DNA of 64,000 nt from positions 62,001 to 126,000 of the forward strand of contig NZ_JACJSE010000002.1 of assembly GCF_014698045.1 (NCBI RefSeq), read 5' to 3'. Under the pieces are notes generated by a model. That model was not told the DNA's origin, did not search any database, and saw nothing but the letters and a program-made list of their open reading frames with translations. The translations under genes and the position numbers were made by a program. Origin of the DNA: Aulosira sp. FACHB-615. GTDB lineage: Bacteria > Cyanobacteriota > Cyanobacteriia > Cyanobacteriales > Nostocaceae. Shown piece by piece: positions 43,386 through 51,486 of the stretch (position 1 is its first letter; each line of letters begins with the position of its first letter).

Positions 43386-44588
43386 GTGGGTAGGTTAATA
43401 GGGCAAACAGATAAAACACCTGTTTCTTTGGGATTGTTGGGTGCTGCTGCTTTTATGGTAATTGCCGATGTGCGAGTGATAGATCCGCTACTGCATATTA
43501 TTGCCAAGGAATTTAATGTTGGTGTGGGTAGCGCGGCGGTGATTGTTTCAGCTTATACCATTCCTTATGGATTATTCCAGTTAGTTTACGGGCCGTTGGG
43601 CGATCGCATCGGTAAATTAAAAGTGATTACAGGCGCATTAACAGCCTTTGCTGTGGGGACAGCCCTTTGTGCCTTTGTCTCGAATATTGCCCTACTTACC
43701 TTATTGCGGTTTCTCACCGGGGTGTTTGCTGCGGGGATTATTCCTGTTACCTTGGCTTATATTGGGGATAATTTTCCCTACACAGAACGTCAAGCCGCCA
43801 TTGGTAAATATTTGAGTGCATTGGTACTGGGTCAAATTCTCGGCGGTAGTTTAGGCGGGATATTTGGCGAGTATATTAGCTGGCGCGATATCTTTTTAGT
43901 ATTTGGGATTGTTTCTTTAGCGATCGCTGGTTTACTATGGCGAGGAACACGTAATTTTCGAGATGGAAATCGTTCTACAGAGCGATTTAGTCTAGCAACA
44001 TTCAAGCCATATTACCAATTACTCACTCAACCCACTGCCCGGAAGGTAATTATCGCTGTCTTTATTGAAGGCTTTTGCTTAATGGGAGCATTTGCTTACT
44101 GTGGTGCATTTCTGCGCGAGCGATACGGCTTACCTTATGTAACTATTGGGTTTATGTTGAGTAGTTTTGGTTTGGGTGGACTAGTTTATAGCCGCAGCGT
44201 GAAGTGGTTAGTACAGCGACTAGGCGAAGTTGGACTGATGGGAGTTGGTGGCTGGTTAATGTGCATTTGCTTTTTAGCGATCGCATTATTACACAATTGG
44301 CTATTATTTATTCCCTTCTGCACCCTGATGGGGTTGGCTTTTTATATGATGCACAGCACCCTGCAAACCCAAGCCACCGAACTCGCACCAGAAGCACGGG
44401 GTACAGCAGTATCTTTGTTTGCCTTTAACTTATTTATCGGTCAGGGAATTGGTGCCGCCGTATTTGGTAGGGTGGTAGATAACTTTGGCTATGTACCTTG
44501 CTTTATCATTGCCGGAATTACCCTTGCTGTACTCGCAACTTGGTTATTTACAAAAGGCAAAACTAATCAAGAAGAGGCAAGAGGTTAG
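43386..44588 (+). CDS. MFS transporter
   Basis: A 400-aa major facilitator superfamily transporter with 12 predicted membrane helices. The first intracellular loop carries the MFS motif GPLGDRIGKLKV (about residues 70-81). The start is a GTG at 43386 with a CAGGAGA ribosome site. Closest resemblance is to drug or metabolite exporters of the DHA1/YnfM type, but the substrate is unknown. It ends the plus-strand group that follows the redox pair. Confidence 0.88.
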   Translation: MGRLIGQTDKTPVSLGLLGAAAFMVIADVRVIDPLLHIIAKEFNVGVGSAAVIVSAYTIPYGLFQLVYGPLGDRIGKLKVITGALTAFAVGTALCAFVSNIALLTLLRFLTGVFAAGIIPVTLAYIGDNFPYTERQAAIGKYLSALVLGQILGGSLGGIFGEYISWRDIFLVFGIVSLAIAGLLWRGTRNFRDGNRSTERFSLATFKPYYQLLTQPTARKVIIAVFIEGFCLMGAFAYCGAFLRERYGLPYVTIGFMLSSFGLGGLVYSRSVKWLVQRLGEVGLMGVGGWLMCICFLAIALLHNWLLFIPFCTLMGLAFYMMHSTLQTQATELAPEARGTAVSLFAFNLFIGQGIGAAVFGRVVDNFGYVPCFIIAGITLAVLATWLFTKGKTNQEEARG

Positions 44589-44682
44589 TATTTTTACGCA
44601 AAATTTGCACTTCGACTGCGCTCAGTGTACAGCAATCAACACTCACACTTCGGTGACTTCGACTGCGCTCAATGTACAACAC

Positions 44683-45624
44683 TCAACACTCAGTATGTCG
44701 AGTAGCAACACACATCAATGATAGGGCTGCTTGTGGTGAATCGGGATTGATCCCCGACAAAAATTGAGCAAAGCGATACTTCCATTCCGACTGGCCGTAA
44801 TTACCCTCAAAAGTTTCTGCACCTAAATGATGATTGTGAGGGTAAGTTTTGACAGTAAACCCAAGGGGTTCTAAAGTTCTGTGAAACATTTCTGCTGTGA
44901 CTCCATCCCCCGGTTGGTGATGAACTTCGGTGGCTAGTCCCCAATTTTGTTCTGCGGCGGAAGCATGACCACCGCGTTTAATTAGCCGATAAAGTCCTAA
45001 CCGGAATTGCCATAACCACATACCCAAGCCTTGGAAATTCCAAGCACTGCAATGCGGGTCATGGTCGGTGATTAAAATTCCCCCAGGACGAACTAAACGC
45101 GCTGCTTCTGCTAAAACCACATCCATTTGATCACAATGATGCAAAGTGGCATTTACCGCCACAATATCAGCAAAACCAGAAACAAACGGCAAGTTATGGG
45201 CATCTGCTAACACCGGGGTATAGCCAAGACTTTGTGCCATTTCCAGTCCGCCATAACTCACATCCACACCAATAAGTAATTTTGGTTTACCCCCAAGTGT
45301 GGCAAAGAGATTACCAGGGCCGCAACCGATATCTACTACAATTTTGTCATCCCAACTGCCCGTAGCAGCTTGCCAACGAGATTTGAATATATCGTTACGG
45401 TGACAAGCTTCAAAGTAGTTTTTTGCCCATTCAGGATGCCCAAAGTAATAACTATTGGCTTCTATTGCTAGGGTTTTTTGGGAGATGGGATAAGTTAAAA
45501 TACTTTGTGCATCTAAGTCAGCATTAATGTTAGATGCCAGGTAAGGTTTGAGGGTGGAATATTCAACAGTTTTGATAACTATTACCTCCTTTTTACGTAA
45601 TAAATTAGGAAAATTGCTCAACAA
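44683..45624 (-). CDS. Class I SAM-dependent methyltransferase, start uncertain
   Basis: A protein of up to 313 aa with a methyltransferase core: the SAM motif VVDIGCGPGNLFA (about residue 96) and the motif-II-type ADIVAVNATLHHCDQMDVV. Substrate unknown. The ORF begins at a TTG at 45624 without a ribosome site. A perfect AAGGAGG lies inside it (45586-45592), and the first codon at the right distance is an ATC (45576), not a normal start. The conserved content begins soon after. The true start is thus unclear. Confidence 0.8.
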   Translation of the reverse strand: MLSNFPNLLRKKEVIVIKTVEYSTLKPYLASNINADLDAQSILTYPISQKTLAIEANSYYFGHPEWAKNYFEACHRNDIFKSRWQAATGSWDDKIVVDIGCGPGNLFATLGGKPKLLIGVDVSYGGLEMAQSLGYTPVLADAHNLPFVSGFADIVAVNATLHHCDQMDVVLAEAARLVRPGGILITDHDPHCSAWNFQGLGMWLWQFRLGLYRLIKRGGHASAAEQNWGLATEVHHQPGDGVTAEMFHRTLEPLGFTVKTYPHNHHLGAETFEGNYGQSEWKYRFAQFLSGINPDSPQAALSLMCVATRHTEC

Positions 45625-46033
45625 AAACTTAGCCGAGATATTTATTTGGCTGCAATTTTTGTATTCTGTAAAATCCGATTTACCTGGGCTGAACGCTGAA
45701 CTTTAAGTTGTTGATATTACTTACTTCTTTTTACTTAACTTATCCTGTTTTTTCTACGTAAGTCTTCCGTAAAATCCCGCAATTGCCAGTTTTCATTATT
45801 TCTGCGGAAGGTTCATGAATTTAAGATTGAGGATTTTTTAAATTAAACAAAGTTGAGGAAAAGTACGTATTATAATTTGATGCTAAATCTTATACATATT
45901 TTGAGTTTATGGGTGTAAATTCGGGCATATCAGCAATTTTACAATTTTATGAGATGCAATTATCTGGGAGAATAACTTAAAGCAGATTTCAAATTCTTGA
46001 AGCTGTTGTAAACCCAATTATGATGAATTAGTA
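45625..46033. other. Intergenic, nothing recognised
   Basis: About 400 bp, AT-rich, between two divergent genes; no ORF, RNA or repeat was identified. Promoters are expected. Confidence 0.5.
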
Positions 46034-46834
46034 ATGCCCAAAGTTCAGGTTAACGGAATTGACATATTTTACGAAGTTAAAGGTACTGGCGAACCTGTAT
46101 TGTTGATTGCTGGGTTTATGTGCGATCGCACTTATTGGTCGCTACTACTACCACACTTAGGTTCTAAGTATCAAGTTATTCGTTTTGATAACAGAGGTAT
46201 CGGTCAAAGTTTCATTCCCAATAGTCCTTATAGCACTCAGCAAATGGCTCAAGATGCCGCCGCATTATTAGATATTCTTGGTATTAAAAAAGCACATATT
46301 ATTGGTCATTCAATGGGTGGTCAAATCGCTCAGGAATTAACTTTGTTATATCCTGAAAAAGTTAAAAGTTTAATTTTACTTTCTTCTTTAGCTAAAGGTA
46401 ATAAGCGATTTAATAGTTTAATTGAAACTTGGGGTAATCTTGCTGGAAAAATAGATTTAATGTTATATGAAAAGCTAATATTGCCTTGGATATTTACTGA
46501 TGATTTTTACGCTATTCCCGAAATGATAGACCAACTAATTGAATGGGCAATTAACTATCCTTTTGCACCTACCACACAGGGAATATACCATCAAAGCCGC
46601 GCCATTATTAATCATGACACGACAGAGAGAATTAAAGATATTCATTGTCCAACATTAGTCATGGTTGGTAAACAAGATATTCTCACGCCTGTAGCCTTTT
46701 CAGAACAACTGGCTCAAAATATCCCTCAAGCTGAACTGCAAGTAATTGAACATGGTGGTCATGGTTTTTTAATTGAATCAACAGCAGCAGTTATTCAAGC
46801 TATACTCAAGTTTTTAGCGAAATTTCAGCAATAG
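46034..46834 (+). CDS. Alpha/beta hydrolase
   Basis: A 266-aa alpha/beta-fold hydrolase. The nucleophile elbow is GHSMGG (about residues 94-99), the oxyanion region is LLIAGFMCDRTYW, and the catalytic histidine is in HGGHGFLIE near the end, so the triad appears complete. It resembles the BioH/3-oxoadipate enol-lactonase group, but the substrate cannot be read. It is followed 61 bp later by a methyltransferase gene on the same strand. Confidence 0.9.
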   Translation: MPKVQVNGIDIFYEVKGTGEPVLLIAGFMCDRTYWSLLLPHLGSKYQVIRFDNRGIGQSFIPNSPYSTQQMAQDAAALLDILGIKKAHIIGHSMGGQIAQELTLLYPEKVKSLILLSSLAKGNKRFNSLIETWGNLAGKIDLMLYEKLILPWIFTDDFYAIPEMIDQLIEWAINYPFAPTTQGIYHQSRAIINHDTTERIKDIHCPTLVMVGKQDILTPVAFSEQLAQNIPQAELQVIEHGGHGFLIESTAAVIQAILKFLAKFQQ

Positions 46835-46895
46835 GATTTCAGAGATTGTTGTATAGTTAATAACTTAAATTACTGATATTCATATTAAATAAATT

Positions 46896-47720
46896 ATGGA
46901 AGACCTCAAACAAAAAATAGCCAGTTTCTCTAAAAAAGATTTGGAAGTGCGAAAAAATTGGTACTCGCCAGCAGCCGAGGCGTATAACAAAGCTAGACCT
47001 CGTTATCCCCAAAATTTTATTGAGCAAGTTATTCAGCTTTCCCAGTTATCACCAGATTGCAAAATTTTGGAAGTAGGATGTGGCCCTGGAACAGCAACAA
47101 TTTCCTTTGCTCAATTAGGTTATTCGATGCTTTGTTTAGAACCAAATCCAGATTTTTGTGAGTTGGCTAAACAAAATTGTTCCTCTTATCCAAATGTGGA
47201 AATTCAAAATACATCTTTTGAAGAATGGAGTTTGCAACCTGAACAGTTTGATGCTGTTTTAGCCGCCAGTTCTTTTCATTGGATACCAGCAGAGATAGGA
47301 TATCCCAAAGCGGCAAGTGCTTTAAAAGAAAATGGTCATTTACTTTTATTCTGGAATAAAGAATTACAACCGAGTTATGAGGTTTATCAAAGCTTGTCGG
47401 CAATTTATCAAAAACACGCGCCCTCTCTCGACCGTTATGAAGATTGGGAAGCCCAACAAAAAGTATTTCAAGAATTTGGCAATATATTAATTGATTCAGG
47501 CAAATTTAAAGATATTCAATTTGGGCAAGTGAAATCTGATGTCGTTTACAGCACTGATGAATATTTAATGTTGCTCAATACCTATTCTCCTTATATTAAA
47601 TTAGAGCCAGATATTAAAAAAGCTTTATTTGCTGAACTAAGTCAAATAATTGATCATGATTTTGGTGGGAGTTTGCTACTTTCGTATATTTCGGCTTTTC
47701 ATATCGGCAGAAAAATTTAA
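46896..47720 (+). CDS. Class I SAM-dependent methyltransferase
   Basis: A 274-aa methyltransferase. The SAM motif is KILEVGCGPGTATISFA (about residues 47-63), followed by the acidic CLEPNPDFCELA and FDAVLAASSFHWI. The protein resembles UbiE/type-11-like small-molecule methyltransferases without a defined substrate. The C-terminal half (about 170-274) is helical. It follows the hydrolase gene, which may form a pair with it. Confidence 0.87.
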   Translation: MEDLKQKIASFSKKDLEVRKNWYSPAAEAYNKARPRYPQNFIEQVIQLSQLSPDCKILEVGCGPGTATISFAQLGYSMLCLEPNPDFCELAKQNCSSYPNVEIQNTSFEEWSLQPEQFDAVLAASSFHWIPAEIGYPKAASALKENGHLLLFWNKELQPSYEVYQSLSAIYQKHAPSLDRYEDWEAQQKVFQEFGNILIDSGKFKDIQFGQVKSDVVYSTDEYLMLLNTYSPYIKLEPDIKKALFAELSQIIDHDFGGSLLLSYISAFHIGRKI

Positions 47721-47984
47721 AATTATCAAAACAGAATTCAGTAGTCAGGAGCCAGAATTTAGAATTGAATTCCGTGCAACACTTCTCCTGCCGGAGACGC
47801 TACGCGAACGGCAAGCTCAGTGCATCGCTGGTGGATAAATAAATGGGTTTAAAATCACTAATAATGTTTCAATTTAGTGGTCTTCAATTAGCGAAAAATT
47901 GCGCTGTAGTAGTGGGTCAGAATCTTCTACTAATTGATTCTGACTTCTGAATTATTCTTCAAGCAACTTCTGAGAGTTTCTCTT

Positions 47985-48596
47985 TCAATCGGATGGAGAA
48001 TTTTTTTCACTTAACAACTGCTCTAATTCGGAAATTCGTGCTTGTAAAGGAGCCATCATTGCTTCAACTTCATTCATAGAATAGCGAATGGGAATGTGCT
48101 GGGGACAATTCTCACTGATGGCTTCGACATGGAACAGAATTACTCGCTCAATTTCTGCTGGGTAGTTGGGAACTTGGAGTTGCTCAATCAAAACAGCATC
48201 ACCTTCAATATATTCGGCTGTTCCCCAGATTTTGATCCGTTTTCGATGGCGGTAATCCATTAAAAATAGAAATGCTTTGGCTTCTCCTGATAAGTTACCG
48301 ACTGTGATATACTGCACGTTTCCAGAAAAGTCAGCAAAGCCCAAGGTTTTGTCATTTATGACTTTGAGAAAGCCAGGCGCTCCGCCGCGAAACTGGATAT
48401 ATGGGTAGCCATTAGAACTGACTGTTCCTAAATAAAATCCATCAAGATGAGCAATAAATTCTGCAATTTGCGGGGTAATTGAATCATTGGCTGGGCCATT
48501 AGCAATGTAGCGTTCGTAAGTTTGCCGCGAACCCCTCTGTAACTGTGCGGCTTGAACTTCTGGCGTAAAGGCAATTTCTCCAAATTTGCGTGGCAT
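47985..48596 (-). CDS. Pyridoxamine 5'-phosphate oxidase-like flavin protein
   Basis: A 203-aa split-barrel flavin-binding protein of the PNPOx-like superfamily. Characteristic are EFIAHLDGFYLGTVSSNGYPYIQFRGG (about residues 44-70) and GNLSGEAKAFLFLMDYRHRKRIKIWGTAEYI (about 100-130). It may bind FMN or F420 and act on redox cofactors, but no true PdxH residues can be claimed. It is divergent from tmk with a 197-bp gap. Confidence 0.85.
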   Translation of the reverse strand: MPRKFGEIAFTPEVQAAQLQRGSRQTYERYIANGPANDSITPQIAEFIAHLDGFYLGTVSSNGYPYIQFRGGAPGFLKVINDKTLGFADFSGNVQYITVGNLSGEAKAFLFLMDYRHRKRIKIWGTAEYIEGDAVLIEQLQVPNYPAEIERVILFHVEAISENCPQHIPIRYSMNEVEAMMAPLQARISELEQLLSEKNSPSD

Positions 48597-48793
48597 AATG
48601 CACTCCTAAGTGAACTTTATGAGAGTGGACATCAACTCTTGAGATGGGCAATTTTTTTAGTAGTTCAGTTCGGCGGAAGTATATCTCCTTTCACAAAAAA
48701 ATTCGAGGCTAAAATTCCCAGATTTCCCCTAAATTAAACAAGGTGGCCTTGAAAGGGCGAGGAACCTCAAACCCATATTTTCGGTAAACTAGC

Positions 48794-49432
48794 ATGAGTG
48801 GCAAATTAATTGTATTTGAAGGGGTAGAAGGCTGCGGAAAAACAACACAAATGCAGCTTTGTTGTCAGTGGTTAGAAAGTTTGGGTATTTCAGTAATTGT
48901 CACTCGTGAACCTGGGGGAACAGAGTTGGGTGTACATTTGCGGCGTTTATTGTTGGAGAAGTCGGAGGATAAACCAGTAGCAGATGTTACTGAATTGTTA
49001 TTATACGCGGCCGATCGCGCCCAGCATGTTGAACAAGAACTCAAACCCAATTTAGCCGCCGGAAAATATATATTGTGCGATCGCTACACTGATTCTACCG
49101 TTGCTTACCAAGGTTACGGTCGGGGTTTGAATATGAGTTTAATTGAAAAACTCAACGATATTGCCACATCTGGCTTAATTAGTGATTTAACGATTTGGTT
49201 AGATGTTGATGTTGAGGTGGGACTTAGCCGCAAACGCGGTGACGCAGCAGGTTTAGACCGCATTGAACAAGAAACCATCGCGTTTCATCGCCGTGTCCAA
49301 CAAGGATATAGCCAGTTAGCTGCGGCTCACCCATCCCGCATTGTGCGTGTTGATGGTAGTTTGAGCAAAGAAGCTGTCAGCAGTGTGATTCAAGAAATTT
49401 TGCGTCAACATTTACCAAAAACAGGGGTTTGA
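48794..49432 (+). CDS. tmk: Thymidylate kinase
   Basis: A 212-aa dTMP kinase, making dTDP for DNA synthesis. The P-loop FEGVEGCGKTTQ (about residues 8-19), the DR(Y/H) motif CDRYTDSTVAYQGYGRG (about 95-111) and the substrate-binding TREPGGTELG are all present, so it should be active. It precedes a strong hairpin. Confidence 0.96.
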   Translation: MSGKLIVFEGVEGCGKTTQMQLCCQWLESLGISVIVTREPGGTELGVHLRRLLLEKSEDKPVADVTELLLYAADRAQHVEQELKPNLAAGKYILCDRYTDSTVAYQGYGRGLNMSLIEKLNDIATSGLISDLTIWLDVDVEVGLSRKRGDAAGLDRIEQETIAFHRRVQQGYSQLAAAHPSRIVRVDGSLSKEAVSSVIQEILRQHLPKTGV

Positions 49433-49452
49433 GGTTCCTCACCCTTATAAGG

Positions 49453-49498
49453 TAATAGTCCATAGTCAAGGGTAATTCACTTTGACTATGGACTATTA
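49453..49498 (+). terminator. 17-bp hairpin after tmk
   Basis: Perfect 17-nt arms TAATAGTCCATAGTCAA (49453-49469) and its complement (49482-49498) with a 12-nt loop, starting 21 nt after the tmk stop codon. It is a likely terminator or dispersed hairpin, since the GACTATTGACT type of sequence recurs near 18630. Confidence 0.6.
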
Positions 49499-49597
49499 AT
49501 CGTTGATTTCTTGTGTATGTGTAGCCTAATTTGTATGAGGAAAGTACTGATGGTTTAGAGATTTGCAGAAACTCAGTTTATACTCAACACTCAGTAC

Positions 49598-49975
49598 TCA
49601 ACAATACTGCGAAACATCCTCGCCACATTCATCTGCTAGATAGCATAAGGCGCGGAAACGCAAACTCACGACTTCCTCATATAAAGGGTTGAGTTTGCAC
49701 ATTGGCGGGATGTGTAGGATGGTTTTGCCGAATAACTTGATATCGCGTTCAAAAGGACATTGAGCGGGGATCAGTTTGCACAAACGATGAGCTAATTCGC
49801 GATCGCGGACTTCTATATTGTTTAACCACTGCCGCAGGGGTAAGAAAATATCAAAGCCTGACTGAGAATTTGGATGGTGTAACTGGGTTACATAGGTTTT
49901 GCTAACCTCTGCCGAATTGAGTGAAACCCAGCTTGCCAGAAAAATCTTCTTTGTGGTATTATCGAATACCTTCAT
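49598..49975 (-). CDS. Mo-dependent nitrogenase C-terminal family protein
   Basis: A 125-aa protein of the Mo-nitro_C family (PF06967-type), found in cyanobacteria as a small stand-alone protein. It shows LRQWLNNIEVRDRELAHRLCKLIPAQCPFERD (about residues 47-78) and IPPMCKLNPLYEEVVSLRFRALCYLADEC with conserved cysteines. The family name does not prove a nitrogenase function; no nif genes are in the window. It is an orphan gene on the minus strand. Confidence 0.85.
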   Translation of the reverse strand: MKVFDNTTKKIFLASWVSLNSAEVSKTYVTQLHHPNSQSGFDIFLPLRQWLNNIEVRDRELAHRLCKLIPAQCPFERDIKLFGKTILHIPPMCKLNPLYEEVVSLRFRALCYLADECGEDVSQYC

Positions 49976-50439
49976 GGTTTAGCCTCTGTGTTATTGAGGT
50001 TATTCACCTTTCTGATGAATATATACAACGTGACAACCACACGTACCGGAAAAATCTTGTTCTGACCAAGATACAATAGGACATTAAAGTAACTGTTGAA
50101 GTCAGAACTTCTTTCTGTCTACGTTCAGTAAATCGCAATTTTCTCGGAAACGGTAGTGTAGTATTCCGATCTTGTTTATAACTTGACACAGTTTAAATTC
50201 TAATGAAGACATCTATCACTGGAGAGAATTTCGTCTAATAGTTATAAAACTTAATATAACAATTGAGATCAGTATTTTTCGCAGATTTAAACATCAGCTA
50301 CAGCGAGAAAGGGGCAGATAGGCAAAATTTGCCAAGACAGAAAGATGAATATTCGGATATTTCTGCCATAAATAACGCGATCGCTCTAGTGATTGTCAAT
50401 TAATTTGCAATTTATCTTTCCCGGCTGGTGAGCGATGCC
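49976..50439. other. Intergenic, nothing recognised
   Basis: About 460 bp of AT-rich DNA between two minus-strand genes. No ORF, RNA or repeat was identified with any support. Confidence 0.45.
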
Positions 50440-51303
50440 TTAAGACATCCTTTGCACTTCTTCCACAGATAAGCTCAAAGCTTGGGCGACTTGTTCTATG
50501 CTTAAACCCATTTGTAACAGTTGAGGAATAGCATTACGTCTTACTTGTTCTGCTTGTTCAGCACGTTGATGTTCTTGTTCGGCACGTTGGCGTTCTTGTT
50601 CTAAGCGTTGAGAAATTTCTGAATAGCTTAAAAAATGCTCTCCGTCGGGGCGATAAAGTTGTAAACCTTCTGGAGATGGTACAAAGCGAATTTTTAATCG
50701 AGGACTCACCCAATCTTCCATCTGGGGGATGACATCTAATCCATCTTCACCACGTAACCAACCCTGTAAACTATTACTGTCAGGATCGTAAATGTAATAC
50801 TCTTCCACACCATAACGGTCATAGAAAAGTAATTTTTTGTCCATTTCAACTTGAGTATTGCTGGGTGAAAGGATTTCAAATACTAAGCTAATCAGCATTT
50901 AAGCTGCACTATTGAAATTGTACATAAATGACTTAAACTCTCTCCTCTGCCCCTCTTCCCCTCTGCTCCCCTGCGGTCTAAACTGCAAACTAAGTGCTTA
51001 ATAGCTTACCTGGGGAGGAATCCCGCCTTCTTTCCATTGCAGGTAAGATAATCTATCTCCTTTGGGTCTACCAAGAACGACCATGACATCAGGAGCATTG
51101 ACAATCTTATTGCGTCCTTCAATGGGATACCAAAACAAGTCTCCAGCAACAAATACGTTAGGATCAGACGCAAATAGCCAATCAATATTTTGCTTGATTT
51201 CGACAATCCATCGAAACTGTATGGTATTGTTTGCCACTGGTTGTCCGTCACTATCTGGGTAGATAACTTCTGGTTGGGTCTGCGGTTGGATTTGCGTTAC
51301 CAT
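50440..51303 (-). pseudogene. Uma2 family endonuclease gene split by a MITE
   Basis: Two minus-strand fragments of one gene. The N-terminal part (51303-50998, 101 codons) reads into a stop in SY after GGIPPQV. The C-terminal part resumes as VFEILSPSNTQVEMDKKLLFYDRYG. Removing the 121-bp element and one TA duplicate restores the frame as PPQVVFEILSPSN. The PD-(D/E)XK-like residues are VNAPDV and FEILSPSN..MDKK. The tail carries a long coiled coil (RLEQERQRAEQEHQRAEQAEQ). The gene is probably inactive now, unless each fragment is expressed. The ATG at 51303 fits the family. Confidence 0.85.
50886..51006. mobile_element. 121-bp MITE with TA target duplication inside Uma2
   Basis: Terminal inverted repeats AGCTAATCAGCATTTAAGCTGCA (left) and AGCTATTAAGCACTTAGTTTGCA (read inward from the right) match at 17 of 23 positions. 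TA dinucleotides flank both ends (50884-50885 and 51007-51008), the mark of IS630/Tc1-type insertion. The interior is a low-complexity CTCCTCTGCCCCTCTTCCCC run. No ORF is present. Confidence 0.85.
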
Positions 51304-51486
51304 AGCTTCGCCCTCAGCAGGATGTTTAATTGTGATGCTTTTAAATTAGCAGACACGGGAGGATGTCTGTAGTGAGAATATAGGCAAGCCTCAATTAAAA
51401 TAGTACTATTGTTCTGGTATTAGGTGAGTAAAAATAGTATTATTAAGAACTGTTTCATACTGCCTCCCACTTATCAGCCTGCCAAT

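Noticed and set aside
49598..49975. Nitrogenase gene
   Set aside because: Only the small Mo-nitro_C family protein is present and no nifHDK sequence is in the window.
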